DNA of 64,000 nt from Vulcanisaeta distributa JCM 11217 (GCF_001316005.1 NZ_BBBJ01000001.1:124001-188000); one strand, 5' to 3'; positions 49,156 through 59,575 are shown, counted from the first letter of the stretch. Program-made: numbers and translations. Notes: generated by a model from the letters alone, not told the origin.

Positions 49156-51050
49156 ATGTCTAACCCACCTGAGTTAGGTCCGAAGATTGGTGTTGAGAAG
49201 GCTGAGGTTACGGATAAGCAGCTCAGGAAGGCGTTAAATGTGTTCGATATTGCATACCTAGTAATAGGCGCAGTAATTGGTAGTGGTTGGTTATTCGGCT
49301 CATTCTATGCAGCGGCAACGGCGGGTCCTGCGGCGATAATTTCCTGGCTACTTGGGGGGGGTATATTCCTAATGTTCGTGGCATTCTCATTCGCGGAGTT
49401 AGGCGGTATGATACCAAAGTCTGGGTCTATAGTGAGATATCCACAGTATAGCCATGGCAGCCTCGCCTCATTCATACTTGCATGGGCCTACTTCCTAAGC
49501 GCAATAACAGTGGCACCCGCTGAGGCTGAGGCTGTGGTCACGTACATGTCATCCTACGTCCCTGGTCTCCTCACACCAACCGGTGTCTTAACCCTTGAGG
49601 GTGGGCTTGTGGCATTTGCTTTCCTAACATTCTTCTTCCTCCTTAATTACTTTGGTGTTCATGTTATGGGTAAGACGAATACTGGTGTTGGTTGGTGGAA
49701 GCTAATAATACCAATACTCACGGTGGTCCTATTACTCGGCTTATTCCTACATCCTGCGAACTTCACGGCAGTGCCTGGTGGTTTTGTACCATACGGATGG
49801 GCGCCTGTGTTCATGGCATTACCAACAACTGGTATTGTATTCGCCTATCTAGGTTTTAGGCAGGGTATTGAGTATGGCGGTGAAGCTAAGAATCCACAAA
49901 GGGATCTGCCACTAGGTACTGTGGTGGGCTTCTTGATATGCATGGCAATTTACGTATTACTTCAGGTTGCCTTTATTGGTGCCATTGATTGGTCTAAGCT
50001 TAGCCTTAAGCCTGGTGATTGGGCCGACCTAACATCAACAGTGCTAAGTAGTGGGCCGTTTTATGAGATAATGAAGATAAGTGGAATACCAATACTAATG
50101 GCCTTCGGCATAGTCCTACTAATTGACGCAATAGTCTCGCCATCCGGCACAGGCTGGATATACACAGGTACATCGGCAAGGACATTCTATGGAATGGCTG
50201 CCGACGGCCACTTACCCGACTGGTTCCTAAAGCTTAATAGGTGGAAGGTACCAATGTGGTCGACGATCGCTGCCTGGCTCGTCGGTGCGTTATTCCTAAT
50301 ACCATACCCAGCATGGGTATACATAATAACATTCATAAGCTCAACAACGGTATTATCATACGTCGTTGTTGGATCAACGCTTGTTGTGCTTAGAAAGACG
50401 GCGCCTGAAGCTCCTAGGCCGTTTAAGTTACCTGCCCATACGTGTTTGGTGCTTTAGCTTTCATATTTGCCTACCTAATACCGTATTGGTCTGGTTTTAC
50501 GACTATGTGGGGGGGTGTTACGGCATTGGTTCTTGCCGGCTTACCTCTATTCTTCATGTATACCGCGTCCAATAGGTTTGGTGTTAAGAGGAGTAACGCC
50601 GCGATTCTCGGCATTATTTACTGGATTATCTTGGCATTATCTACGATATTCCTCATTTACTACGACATAATCACTCCATACAACTCCATAGGTCCACTAC
50701 CACTGAGTATGAAGTATGTGCTGCCATTCGTGGCTTACGTCGTAATAATGCTTGCAGTTACCGTGGCCTTCATTTACGTGATCCGCATGTGGTCTAATGA
50801 GGAGGGTAGGCAGCACATTAGGGCTGGTTGGTGGGTCCTCGGGGTCTTATTCACTACGTTAATACTCGACTTCGTTGGACCATTCAGCGTCTGGAAGTCA
50901 CCACCACTACCATTCCCATACGACACAATAACCGCAGCAATAATCGCCCTAATACTATTCTACTGGTCCGTAAGAAGCGGAATACCAACAAGGGACCTAG
51001 AGGTAGTGCTAAGGGAAATGGGGGGGGCGATAAAGGAGGAGAGAAAGTAA
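49156..51050 (+). CDS. Amino-acid permease, APC superfamily (frameshift as written)
   Basis: About 631 residues with 12-14 membrane segments. VIGAVIGSGWLFGSFYAA in TM1 is the APC helix-break motif, and EYGGEAKNPQRDLP is the loop found in amino-acid transporters. The frame breaks near 50440 (GCCCATACG should be GCCCCATACG, giving PAPYVFGALAF). Two eight-G runs (49354-49361, 51020-51027) and one of seven (50509-50515) are in frame. Substrate not evident. Confidence 0.83.
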
Positions 51051-51100
51051 GCATTTTGCGTTAAAATTGTTAAATAAAACCATTTTTTAATTATTTTCTG

Positions 51101-51765
51101 ATGATACAGAGACATACAGGGCTTATCCTGGCGTTTGACGTTGATTGGGATGCGGAGAGATCAATCATTTTCTTAAATGAAATTAGTGATTTAATTGATG
51201 CTGTTAAGATTGGTTGGCATCAATTACTAACTATTGGGCCTCAGGGAGTTAAGGAATTAACAAGCAGGTTGGTAAGTATTTCCTGGCTGATTTTAAGCTC
51301 GGTGATGTAGCGCATATTAATGAGTACGTGGTTAGGAGATCCCATGAATTGGGCATTAATGGCATAATAATGCATGCAGTAGCAGGTAGGGATAACTTAG
51401 CAGTTGCTGTGAGTACGGCGCATAAACTAGGCGTTGATTCTTATTTGCTGATTTCCATGAGTTCTGGCGGTGAGTTATACGATAAGAACCTTGATTATGG
51501 TGTAACACTTGGCATGAGTCTTGGTGTTAGTGGCTTCGTAGTTCCCGCAACGAAGCCAAGTATTATAAGGCAGGTTAGGTCGATGGTCGGTAATAATTAT
51601 CAAGTGCTATCGCCGGGTGTTGGTGTTCAGGGTGGCAAGCCTGGATGTGCGATAGCCAATGGGGCTGATTTCGAGATTGTCGGTAGGTCAATAATCAATA
51701 GTGAGACACCGAGGAAGGCGGCGCTTAATATATTGAATGAGATTAGGAACCCAACTATTTGCTGA
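51101..51765 (+). CDS. pyrF: Orotidine 5'-phosphate decarboxylase (frameshift as written)
   Basis: Last step of UMP synthesis. About 221 residues: LILAFDVDWD (substrate Asp), DAVKIGWH (Lys), then across frames LADFKLGDVAHIN, the catalytic DxKxxD site, and later SPGVGVQGG and GADFEIVGRSI. One G missing near 51273 (TTGGTAAG should be TTGGGTAAG) restores it. Ends just before the convergent Lrp-type gene. Confidence 0.87.
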
Positions 51766-51767
51766 TC

Positions 51768-52286
51768 CTAGTCAGGAAGCACCTTATCAATTGGTAACAA
51801 CCTGTCCCTCCAATCAGACACAAGCTCCAGCACAAGCATGGTCTCCGTCTGTGCAATGTCGGGGTGCGTCGGCAAGTAATTAATTAGGAAGTAACTGAGT
51901 TGCTTGAGGTCCTTAGCCCAAACCTTAAGTAATAGGTCATAGTGGCCGGTTATTACGTAGGCTTCCTCGATCCAAGGTAGTCTGGGGTCATTATCGCTAT
52001 CCTTCAGAATCTTCTCGATAAGAAGTACCTGGGCTGATTTACCACCACTTGGTGCGTTTCTCCTGACGCTAATTAGCACGAAGGCAAGGAGTGAGAAGCC
52101 GACCTTTAATGGGTCAATTACGGCTCTGTATGATGTTATCACCTTATCGCTTTCAAGCCTGGCTAATCTCGTGGCCACTGTAGTTCTTGGCCTATTAAGG
52201 ATCTCCGCTAATTTACTTAATTGTAACCTACCATCTTTCTGGATTTCCCTGAGTATTTCCTTATCCAACTTATCGATTATCATCAC
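51768..52286 (-). CDS. Lrp/AsnC-family transcriptional regulator
   Basis: 172 residues: helix-turn-helix LDKEILREIQKDGRLQLSKL, RPRTTVATRLARLESDKVI, then a RAM domain (FVLISVRR, EEAYVITGHYDLLLKVWA). Typical feast/famine regulator sensing an amino acid. The insert between the two parts (SGGKSAQVLLIEKIL) is slightly long. Its neighbour across the convergent junction is pyrF. Confidence 0.85.
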   Translation of the reverse strand: MMIIDKLDKEILREIQKDGRLQLSKLAEILNRPRTTVATRLARLESDKVITSYRAVIDPLKVGFSLLAFVLISVRRNAPSGGKSAQVLLIEKILKDSDNDPRLPWIEEAYVITGHYDLLLKVWAKDLKQLSYFLINYLPTHPDIAQTETMLVLELVSDWRDRLLPIDKVLPD

Positions 52287-52376
52287 GGTAGGCTTAGAAA
52301 GTGCACCACTGTTTTAATCTTTCTATCATGGAGAGAATAGTGAATTTAAACATTTGATTAAATGAAAAACCAAGCC

Positions 52377-52703
52377 TTATGCAGGTGACCAGGCGATCTT
52401 GTACTTAGCCTTCCAATCCTCAAACTCCTTCTTCTCCGCATCGCTCAAAGCCTTGCTGAACCTGTACCAATTGGCCTTACCCTTGGCTGAGTCCGGTGCC
52501 TCGCTGGTCTTCCATATACAATTCACTGGACATACTGGTACGCAGCTGAAGTCATCCTTACATAGATCCCATATTAGCCTCGCCTTGCCATTCTCATCAA
52601 GCTCCAACGCTTGGTATGGACACACACTCACACAGGCACCACAGCCGATACATATGTCCTGATCAACAACGACCTTCTGGAATGGTCCTGTCTTCTCTGC
52701 CAT
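52377..52703 (-). CDS. Ferredoxin with two iron-sulfur cluster motifs
   Basis: 108 residues. First motif C18-x2-C21-x2-C24-x3-C28 (CIGCGACVSVCP). Second is C48-x5-C54-x3-C58-x3-C62 (CKDDFSCVPVCPVNC), so eight cysteines can bind two clusters. A helical C-terminal tail (SDAEKKEFEDWKAKYKIAW) is typical of crenarchaeal ferredoxins used with 2-oxoacid oxidoreductases. Confidence 0.85.
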   Translation of the reverse strand: MAEKTGPFQKVVVDQDICIGCGACVSVCPYQALELDENGKARLIWDLCKDDFSCVPVCPVNCIWKTSEAPDSAKGKANWYRFSKALSDAEKKEFEDWKAKYKIAWSPA

Positions 52704-52802
52704 ACGGAATTAAGCTTAATTGGGGTCTTAATAACTATTACTATTGATACTGCATGTACGTGGTTACGGACATAGAGTATCAATTAATAAATAGGTTAAG
52801 TA

Positions 52803-53528
52803 TTACAGGTTAAACAATCTAGAGAAATTACTACCAACGGCATCCCACAAATCCTCAATACTAACACCCTTTATCTCAGCCACAATTCTCGCGGCATCCC
52901 TAACCATAGGAGGCTCAAGTGTAATGCCCCCCCTATACTCGTATGGTCCATCGCTCTCTAGGAGAATCATGTCAAGCGGCGCCTCTTTAGCCACAATTCT
53001 TGACTTCTCCTGAATCTTTATGGCCGCGTTGATCGATATGTAGTAGCCATAGTCTCTCAACTCCTGAATAAGGTTGAGAGGCCCAGTATACCAGTGAAAT
53101 AGGACTCTATCCACGTCAGCTCTCCTAACCATCTCAAGAACATCCCTCCAGGCATCAGGTGCGTGAATGTTAAGTGGCAGATCATAATCCCTAGCCCAAT
53201 TAACGAATGTTTGAAAGAACTCAACCTGCCTATTAAAGGTTTGAGGAACAAACCTCCTGTCAAGCCCAACCTCGCCAATGCACCTGGCCTCAGATAATAA
53301 TTTCTCAACCTGCCTTAACTCATCAAGCCCAACCTTATCCACATTCCAGGGATGAATGCCTACGCATGGTATGATATTCTCGTAATTACTTGATAACTCA
53401 ATTGTTCTCCTTGATGATGGGTAGTCATCAGAAACGGCTGCAATAGTTATCTCTTTAACGAACTCCGCGATCCTGTTGTCAAGGAATTCATGCAGGTGAG
53501 TATGTGCGTCATAGAGCATTAGGCGCAT
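52803..53528 (-). CDS. TatD-family metal-dependent hydrolase
   Basis: 241 residues of the amidohydrolase fold: DAHTHLHE (metal His pair), VGIHPWN, GEVGLDRR (metal Glu), NIHAPD, LFHWYTG and ILLESDGPY. TatD enzymes are DNases or dehydrogenase-like hydrolases; the substrate of archaeal members is not known. The seven-C run on the plus strand (52927-52933) makes YRGGITLEP. Confidence 0.8.
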   Translation of the reverse strand: MRLMLYDAHTHLHEFLDNRIAEFVKEITIAAVSDDYPSSRRTIELSSNYENIIPCVGIHPWNVDKVGLDELRQVEKLLSEARCIGEVGLDRRFVPQTFNRQVEFFQTFVNWARDYDLPLNIHAPDAWRDVLEMVRRADVDRVLFHWYTGPLNLIQELRDYGYYISINAAIKIQEKSRIVAKEAPLDMILLESDGPYEYRGGITLEPPMVRDAARIVAEIKGVSIEDLWDAVGSNFSRLFNL

Positions 53529-53552
53529 TGAGTCTGAGGGATTATTAAAGGG

Positions 53553-54005
53553 TTATTGCTGTTGCTCAAGCCTGAGAACTTGGGATTTAACCTCCGTAAC
53601 ATCCTCCCTCTTACCAATAACGACATGCCTAACCGTCTTACCCAAAGGCCTGGTCTCGCTAATATAAACAATGTCGCCAGGCTTAACATCGATGCATGGA
53701 GGAACCCTAACATGCATCTTCTTCCTCCTCCTCTCATACCTCTTATACTTAGGGTCATAATGCAGCCACTCATGGATAACGGTTGCAGTTCTGCCATGAA
53801 CCCTCTCAACAACGACCGTGAAGACTTGATCTCTAACACTTAGGTGGCCATGCCATGGGCACTCAGGGTCATTACAAACCTTCTTAGGCGGTAGAAGCCA
53901 AGGAATGCCAACATGCCTAACCCTAATAGTCTCACCATTAGGCAATTGCACCTTCTCACCAGGCCTAGGTCTCTCAGGCAACTCCTTAACAATGACCTCA
54001 ACCAT
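53553..54005 (-). CDS. rps17: Ribosomal protein S17 (uS17)
   Basis: 150 residues starting MVEVIVKELPERPRPG. The S17 core is KVCNDPECPWHGHLSVRDQV, VERVHGRTATVIHEW, YERRRKKMHVRVPPC and DIVYISETRPLGKTVRHVVI. The archaeal form has a longer N-terminus. The frame runs further upstream but ATG 54005 is the family start, with TTTTAAAG about 24-33 nt upstream next to a seven-base run (54024-54030) in the leader region. Confidence 0.9.
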   Translation of the reverse strand: MVEVIVKELPERPRPGEKVQLPNGETIRVRHVGIPWLLPPKKVCNDPECPWHGHLSVRDQVFTVVVERVHGRTATVIHEWLHYDPKYKRYERRRKKMHVRVPPCIDVKPGDIVYISETRPLGKTVRHVVIGKREDVTEVKSQVLRLEQQQ

Positions 54006-54062
54006 CAAGCCACGTACAAATAACCCCCCCTTTAAAACAATTTCTTTTAAAGGAACCCAAAG

Positions 54063-54071
54063 ACTTATAAG
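54063..54071 (+). promoter_or_regulatory. TATA-like box of a putative structured RNA
   Basis: ACTTATAAG lies about 25 nt before the GC-rich segment starting near 54092. No ORF begins downstream on this strand, so the box points to an RNA transcript. Confidence 0.4.
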
Positions 54072-54091
54072 CATGGCCACTAATGCATTAA

Positions 54092-54185
54092 TACCGCGAC
54101 AGTCCCAGAGAGGACCGTGGCGGTCCCCCCCAATGAATGTGGACGGACGAACCGCGGGGATTCCGTACATCCACACTTTCTCTTT
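54092..54185 (+). ncRNA. Putative structured non-coding RNA
   Basis: A GC-rich island in AT-rich intergenic DNA. It contains a perfect hairpin GGACC-GTGGC-GGTCC (54112-54126) and a second stem: GTGGA (54139-54143) with TCCAC (54170-54174), plus CGGA (54144-54147) with TCCG (54162-54165), with a TACA bulge. It has a TATA-like box at -25 and a T-rich end (TTTCTCTTTC). I find no C/D boxes, and tRNA or rRNA identity does not fit. Class unknown. The seven-C run 54125-54131 lies inside. Confidence 0.45.
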
Positions 54186-54294
54186 CAATCATTCATAATG
54201 AAAATCGTGAACTCGTATACCAGCAATTCTTCAACAATGAAATCTGAAATAATGCTTTTAAGGGACTAGTTATTCCTGCGGATTAGTATGGCAG

Positions 54295-55217
54295 GTGTTG
54301 GTATTTGCAGGCAGCGATGGTAATAATGTTTTTCCTAGTGTAGTTGATTTCATAAGTAGTTTTTACCCAACACCCCCCCTTGTTAGGCTTGATCGCTTTG
54401 GAGATGTATGGGCCAAGCTTGAGTTTTTCAATCCACTTAGTAGGAGTATTAAGGACAGAACAGTGCAATTCCTGCTCCGTAAGTACTTAAGTAATGATTT
54501 ACGTGATCGCCTTGTCTTTGAGGCCTCCTCGGGTAATGTGGCGATTTCTTTAGCGGCTTTAGCTAATGTTTATGGGTTTAAGTACAGGGCTTATACTACG
54601 AAGCATTTGCCCGAAGCCACTGAGGTGCTTCTCAAGGTCTTGGGTGCTGAGGTTGTTAGGGTTGATAGGGATGTGATTGATGAGGAGTTTTGGCGTTGGG
54701 TTAATGAGGAGGCCGTTAGGAGTGGGGCGATTAATCTTAATCAGTTTGAGAATGTTGATAATCCTGAGGGTCATTATTACGTTACTGGTGAGGAAATTGT
54801 TAGGCAGTTCAGGAGTGTTGGTAAGGTGCCTAGGGTGTTAATCGCGGGTATTGGCACCGGTGGGCATATAACTGGTATCGCCAGGAGCTTAGGGATGAGT
54901 TTGGCCGTGTTTATGTCGTTGGTGTTGAGCCTACGGCAGGTAGTGCAATACCTGGCATTAAGCGCTTAGAGTCTGGGACTAGGTGGGTTCGTGAGGCTGT
55001 TGATGAGGTTATTGATGTTAGTCTTGAGGAGGCTATTAGGGGTGTCATTACCGTGGCTAGGAATACGGGCTTACTCGTTGGCCTTAGCAGCGGCGCTGTC
55101 TTTCAAGCCTTCCTAAGAGTTAGGGAGAGACTTGGTGATGTTACTTACCTGTTGATATTCCCTGATGATATTTATAAGTACGTGAGCATCATTAGTCGTT
55201 TCGTGAATTCTGCGTAA
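54295..55217 (+). CDS. Cysteine synthase/threonine synthase-like PLP enzyme (frameshift as written)
   Basis: About 307 residues of the tryptophan-synthase-beta fold: YPTPPLVRLDRFGDVWAKLE, NPLSRSIKDRT (PLP Lys), EASSGNVAISLAAL, GIGTGGHITGIAR (phosphate loop), then across a break near 54888 GVEPTAGSAIPGIKRL and SSGAVFQAFL. Best fit is the O-acetylserine/O-phosphoserine sulfhydrylase (CysK) group. The start is unsure: GTG 54295 is in frame, but a TATA-like CTTTTAAG fits ATG 54288 in another frame. Confidence 0.75.
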
Positions 55218-55292
55218 GTTCAGTGAAAGTTTCAGTGTACTCTTTAAATAAAAACCTGATAGGACTTTTTAACCTGTACACGTATACGTGAT

Positions 55293-55526
55293 ATGATGAC
55301 TGGCAGGTATAAAGTCTTCATAAACAGGAGGATGGGTAGGATCCTAGTCAGTGGTAAGTCTGAGGACTTATCACTCATTGAGGAGGGTTGGAGAATAATC
55401 TATGAGGATAATGATTGGAAAAATGCCTTTGAATATGCCAGGAACTACGCGGATAGGCATGACTACGTACTCGAGTGGTACCTGGAGGAAGAGAAGGAGG
55501 TTTTGAAGGACGCGTTGGTAAATTAA
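55293..55526 (+). CDS. Small acidic protein, unknown function
   Basis: 77 residues beginning MMTGRYKVFINRRMGR, then an aromatic, acidic helical part (WKNAFEYARNYADRHDYVLE). ATG 55293 fits CTTTTTAACC (about 55264-55273) at leaderless distance. It converges on the aminotransferase gene. Family not recognised. Confidence 0.5.
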   Translation: MMTGRYKVFINRRMGRILVSGKSEDLSLIEEGWRIIYEDNDWKNAFEYARNYADRHDYVLEWYLEEEKEVLKDALVN

Positions 55527-55531
55527 AGAGG

Positions 55532-56914
55532 TTACTTAACGCGTTCCCTATCAACCTTCTTAATAACATCAATTATTATATCCACAGCCTTCTCAGCGAG
55601 CTCCATGGGTATGTTTAACGGTGGTGCGATCCTAATAGTAGACTTACCAGCACTAATCACGCAACGCCTCTCTTAAATGATTCATAAAGTACTTGTTCAA
55701 TCTCCTTTGTTGCGTACTCCTTAGTCTTCTTATTCTTAACAAGTTCAACGCCGATCATTAGACCGAGACCGCGCACATCGCCAATCAATTCCACGCGGTC
55801 CATCTCCTCCATAAATCTCTTCTTAATGTAATCACCAACCTCTGTGCATTCACCAGCAAGTCCTCATCATTTATTACATTTATGACCTCAATACCTGCTG
55901 CCAAGCTACCGGGTTACCGCCAAAGGTATTTGCGTGAGATCCCTTTGGTAAGTCCATTATGTTTGCCCTACCAACTATGGCGCCAAGTGGTAAGCCGGCA
56001 GCTATCGCCTTGGCCATCGTTATTATGTCAGGTTCGACACCCCAATGCTCAATTGCAAACCACTTACCGGTCCTGCCAAATCCGGCCTGCACCTCGTCAT
56101 CCACGAGTAATATGCCGTACTTATCAGCGATCTTCCTTAAACCAGGGAAGAAGTTTTTCGGTGGAACTACATAGCCACCTTCACCCTGTATTGGCTCGAA
56201 GAATATAGCCGACACCTCACTTGGGTCAACCATCTTTCCGAATATCCAATCCTCTAGGTAACCGAGAACGGCCTCACCGCACTCCTCCTCGGTTAAGTTC
56301 TTTCCGAATGGACACCTATAGGGGTATGGGTATGGTATGTGTATTACGTTAGGTAGCATCGGGTTGAAACCAAACCTCTGTATTGGCTTGCTGGCGGTTA
56401 ATGCCATAGAGCCGTAGGTCCTCCCGTGGAAGGCGCCCAGGAAGGCAATTATGTATGGCCTCTGATTCCTGAAGTGTCCACGCGATATCTTCATTGCGCC
56501 CTCAATCGATTCAGTACCTGAGTTCGTGTAGAATACGCGCTTATCGCCACTTATTGGTACGATACCCCCTGAGCATTGATGCGTGCTTAACAATTAATTC
56601 ATAATAGAAGTCGGTCATGCTGTAATGCGTGAATAACTCGGCCTGCCGCTTTATCGCATCCACAATCCGTGGGTGGCTATGCCCAACATTCATGACGCAA
56701 TGCCAGCGTTAAAGTCAATGTATAGATTGCCATCAACGTCCTCAATAACAGGTCCATAACCCCGCTGAATAACCAGTGGGTACCACCGGCCAAAGGATTG
56801 CATTATTAGTGATTCATCCATCTTTATTATTTCCTGAGCCTTAGGACCTGGTGGTTCAACAACTATTTTGGGAACATTGCTTGGGTCTATTGGCCAGTAC
56901 CACTTGGGTGGCAT
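55532..56914 (-). CDS. Class III aminotransferase (4-aminobutyrate/acetylornithine type; frameshifts as written)
   Basis: About 460 residues. [14 protein letters not shown] near the start; [13 protein letters not shown] (PLP phosphate site), [48 protein letters not shown] and [10 protein letters not shown] (Schiff-base Lys). At least four breaks: near 56695 (after FNAGIAS), near 56567 (five for four), near 55900, and near 55850. The N-terminal extension resembles GABA aminotransferases of Thermoproteales more than ArgD. End placed at TAA 55532-55534. Confidence 0.82.
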
Positions 56915-57010
56915 CGGCTTTACCAGGATTTATCTAATTAATAAATTCTTCTCTATAGGTTTTCATCATCAATAATTAAGTAAATAGGTTATATTTAATG
57001 GTAATAAGGC

Positions 57011-57799
57011 TTATTTAGCTATTAATAATTTAAGACCTGCCACGGTTGGTGTGACTATGGCTCTACCATCACTTAGATACCTAATTTTAATTAGGTTCAT
57101 GTTTGATAATTTAATCAATTCCTTAATAACGTCATTCCTAGTCACCGCAGCTGATTGGGTTATCATATCAATTAGTGATGCCATGGTTGTAAAGCCAAGC
57201 TCATTAACCGTCCTTAAAATCTCTAAATCAATGTCGTTCAAGACCTCCCTACTGAACTCAAAGTTGTTACGTGCGGTGCTTAATCCAAGCCTATTCATTA
57301 ATACCTCAGAACTTGAACCACTGCTTATCCTAATTAACTTGCCAAAGACTTCCTGAGGAATTGAAGATGATGTCACTATTAATTCATCAAATACGCCAAC
57401 ATCCCGTGGTATGTGATTAGAAAACACGTAGATATTACCAAGCCCCCTTACCTCCTGTAATACGTCTTTAACCTCATCTATAAAGTCCGTGGCTAGTAAG
57501 GCTGATCCCTTAATTATATTTGACGCAAAATGAGCTAGTACGACTGCAGCTACTAATGACTTTATTGGCTCTATCAATGGGACATTTATACAACCCTTGC
57601 TCATTGGTCTCCATATGTTTAGCATGCTCATCAACCTCATGAAGTAGTAAAGCCTTGATGCGTTGTAGTCCATGTATGTCTCGATCACGTAGTTCACGGC
57701 ATCATAGAGCCTCGTTGAATTAGTGAGTGAATCAAGGAGTAGTCTTAGGTCATCATCCCTTAAATCAAGTATTTTACTCCACATTAATGCAACCCTCAT
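57011..57799 (-). CDS. Protein with C-terminal winged helix, possible CARF-type regulator
   Basis: 262 residues. The C-terminal ~75 residues form a winged helix (DIDLEILRTVNELGFTTMAS, AVTRNDVIKELIKLSNMNLI, VTPTVAGLKLLIAK). The N-terminal part is mixed alpha/beta with GNIYVFSNHIPRD and VGVFDELIVTSS. Together with the overlapping 48-residue frame upstream this could be a CARF-HTH architecture as in Csa3, but there is no CRISPR locus nearby and the assignment is weak. Its start overlaps the upstream frame as ATGA. Confidence 0.5.
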   Translation of the reverse strand: MRVALMWSKILDLRDDDLRLLLDSLTNSTRLYDAVNYVIETYMDYNASRLYYFMRLMSMLNIWRPMSKGCINVPLIEPIKSLVAAVVLAHFASNIIKGSALLATDFIDEVKDVLQEVRGLGNIYVFSNHIPRDVGVFDELIVTSSSIPQEVFGKLIRISSGSSSEVLMNRLGLSTARNNFEFSREVLNDIDLEILRTVNELGFTTMASLIDMITQSAAVTRNDVIKELIKLSNMNLIKIRYLSDGRAIVTPTVAGLKLLIAK

Positions 57800-57942
57800 G
57801 ATAATCCCAGGCTTAACTCAACGTCTATACCGGTCTCATTACTACTTCCTGGGCATACCATGGATATTACCCAATCATCACTTGGCAGTACATTATGAAT
57901 GAGGTAATCAAGCCCCAGCGATCCATGTACTAATATTAGCAT
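57796..57942 (-). CDS. Small ORF, or detached N-terminus of the following gene
   Basis: 48 residues beginning MLILVHGSLGLDYLI and continuing NVLPSDDWVISMV. It is a beta-alpha-beta pattern that would suit the first units of a Rossmann-like sensor domain. Its TGA overlaps the next ATG by four bases (ATGA). Either a coupled small gene or, by analogy with the other breaks in the window, the N-terminus of the 57011-57799 protein separated by an indel. Confidence 0.4.
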   Translation of the reverse strand: MLILVHGSLGLDYLIHNVLPSDDWVISMVCPGSSNETGIDVELSLGLS

Positions 57943-58048
57943 TAATGAATAATCATTATCGTGATAGAAAAGATTTATGATTAAAATAACGTAACAGATT
58001 AATGTGAGGAATTTTTAAATTAGTAATTAATACGTAGATTCGGCGTTA

Positions 58049-59575
58049 ATGGCGAGGAGCATAAGGACGATGGCTGTCCTGGCATCATTACTGGCTCTAT
58101 TAAGTAGCTTTACATATAACATTGCCATCACGAGGAAGATACCAACGGCTGGTCTTGGTCTCCTATCATTACTTAATGCAACAATAGCCTTCTCAACCCT
58201 ACCAACGGCACTGATAAGCTTTGCCTACCCAAGGTTGACGGCTAGGGATAATGGGCTGAATATTGTGGCTGCCATAAATGTATCATCAATCTTTTACCTA
58301 ATTACATTTATCCTAACCATAGCCTACTTAGCGAGTGTTTGGTCTAAGATGGGGCCTTATGCCTGGCTTGTCTTAATTATAGCGGTGCTATCGGAAATAA
58401 CGTCATACCTACAATCCATAACTAACTCCATATTGATGGTTAAGGATAGGAGTAGGTTCGTGGTAACGTCCATTATTCAATCAGTTACTAAGTTCATTGC
58501 CATACCAGTAATAATGGCTCTTGGATGGACTATAGAGGTGATTCTGTGGTCAACGTTCTTCATAGTGTTTATACCATCGCTGTACGCCTTCATATACTCA
58601 TTGAGGTATAATATTCATGTTCATAACACCCACAGATACCTAAGGGAGGTCCTTAGCGCATCCTGGGTGCCTTTAATGGGCTACGCAATTAATTCCTTTA
58701 GGTCCCTTGATGCGATGTTCATAGGCATCTTCGGCTATGCTCAGTTGGGTATTTGGTACGTGATCTTCATACTCAGCAAGCCATTTGGCTACAGTGGTAC
58801 GCTCATTAATGTCACCTATGGAGAGCTCCTTGAACGTGGGAGACTGAGCATAATCTATAGGGACCTCTTAATATTGCTCTTAATAACAACGTACGTGGCA
58901 TTGGCGCTGTCGTTCTTCCCCGGTATCTACATAAATCTTGTTAGGCCAAGCCTACGGAGTGAGATAAACCTATTGGTACTACCCGTCATACTTCTTGCAG
59001 TGAATAGTGTCTTGGGCAATGTTAATCAATTCATTAGTAATGTGATGCAGGGTGTTGATAAGAGGGATATTCAGGATACCCGTGAAATAAGGCCCAGTGT
59101 CTACCTAAGGAGCCTTATCCTACATACGCACTTGGCTGAGCTTATCTTCACCGTTGTTTATTTATCGACGATGATACCACTAATTCTATTGTTTAGGGGG
59201 GGCTTGGGATTCACGTACTACGCAGTAATTGGTGCATTAGTATCATCATTATTCGCAAACACTGCTGCGCTGGGGGGGTTTAGATTCGTTAAGTTGGGTA
59301 GCCTTAAATCCGTGCTTAATGGCAGGGCATTAGTGCTGGATTACGCATTGCCATCATTACTTTCAATAGCTGTTTTAGCGCTTATTGTGCATGTGGTGAG
59401 GTTCACGCTTTACCCAAGCATTATTATTTCATTAATACAGGTGGTTGTTGTGTCATTAATGGCTTTGATTATTTACTTTGGGATTGCGATGGCTATGTCG
59501 GGGGGGAATGTGAGAAATATAGTGATGATTTTAATAAGGAGGATAATTAACGTAATTACTGCCTCTCAACCCTAA
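58049..59575 (+). CDS. Oligosaccharide flippase / polysaccharide export membrane protein (MOP superfamily)
   Basis: 508 residues with about 13-14 hydrophobic segments. The N-terminus (ASLLALLSSFTYNIAITRKI, GLLSLLNATIAFS) is Wzx/AglR-like. Such proteins flip lipid-linked glycans across the membrane, which fits an organism with many N-glycosylation sequons in its surface proteins. Three seven-G runs (59196, 59272, 59500) are in frame. Convergent 20-nt overlap with the oxidase operon. Confidence 0.75.
   Translation: MARSIRTMAVLASLLALLSSFTYNIAITRKIPTAGLGLLSLLNATIAFSTLPTALISFAYPRLTARDNGLNIVAAINVSSIFYLITFILTIAYLASVWSKMGPYAWLVLIIAVLSEITSYLQSITNSILMVKDRSRFVVTSIIQSVTKFIAIPVIMALGWTIEVILWSTFFIVFIPSLYAFIYSLRYNIHVHNTHRYLREVLSASWVPLMGYAINSFRSLDAMFIGIFGYAQLGIWYVIFILSKPFGYSGTLINVTYGELLERGRLSIIYRDLLILLLITTYVALALSFFPGIYINLVRPSLRSEINLLVLPVILLAVNSVLGNVNQFISNVMQGVDKRDIQDTREIRPSVYLRSLILHTHLAELIFTVVYLSTMIPLILLFRGGLGFTYYAVIGALVSSLFANTAALGGFRFVKLGSLKSVLNGRALVLDYALPSLLSIAVLALIVHVVRFTLYPSIIISLIQVVVVSLMALIIYFGIAMAMSGGNVRNIVMILIRRIINVITASQP

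Noticed and set aside
54006-54188. N-terminal extension of S17 through the GC-rich island
   Set aside because: No S17 protein has it; the start at 54005 has its own TATA-like box, and the island fits an RNA on the other strand better.
57830-57890. A fourth C/D sRNA on the minus strand (GTGATGA near 57880)
   Set aside because: The C box is present but no D' or D box follows at suitable spacing.
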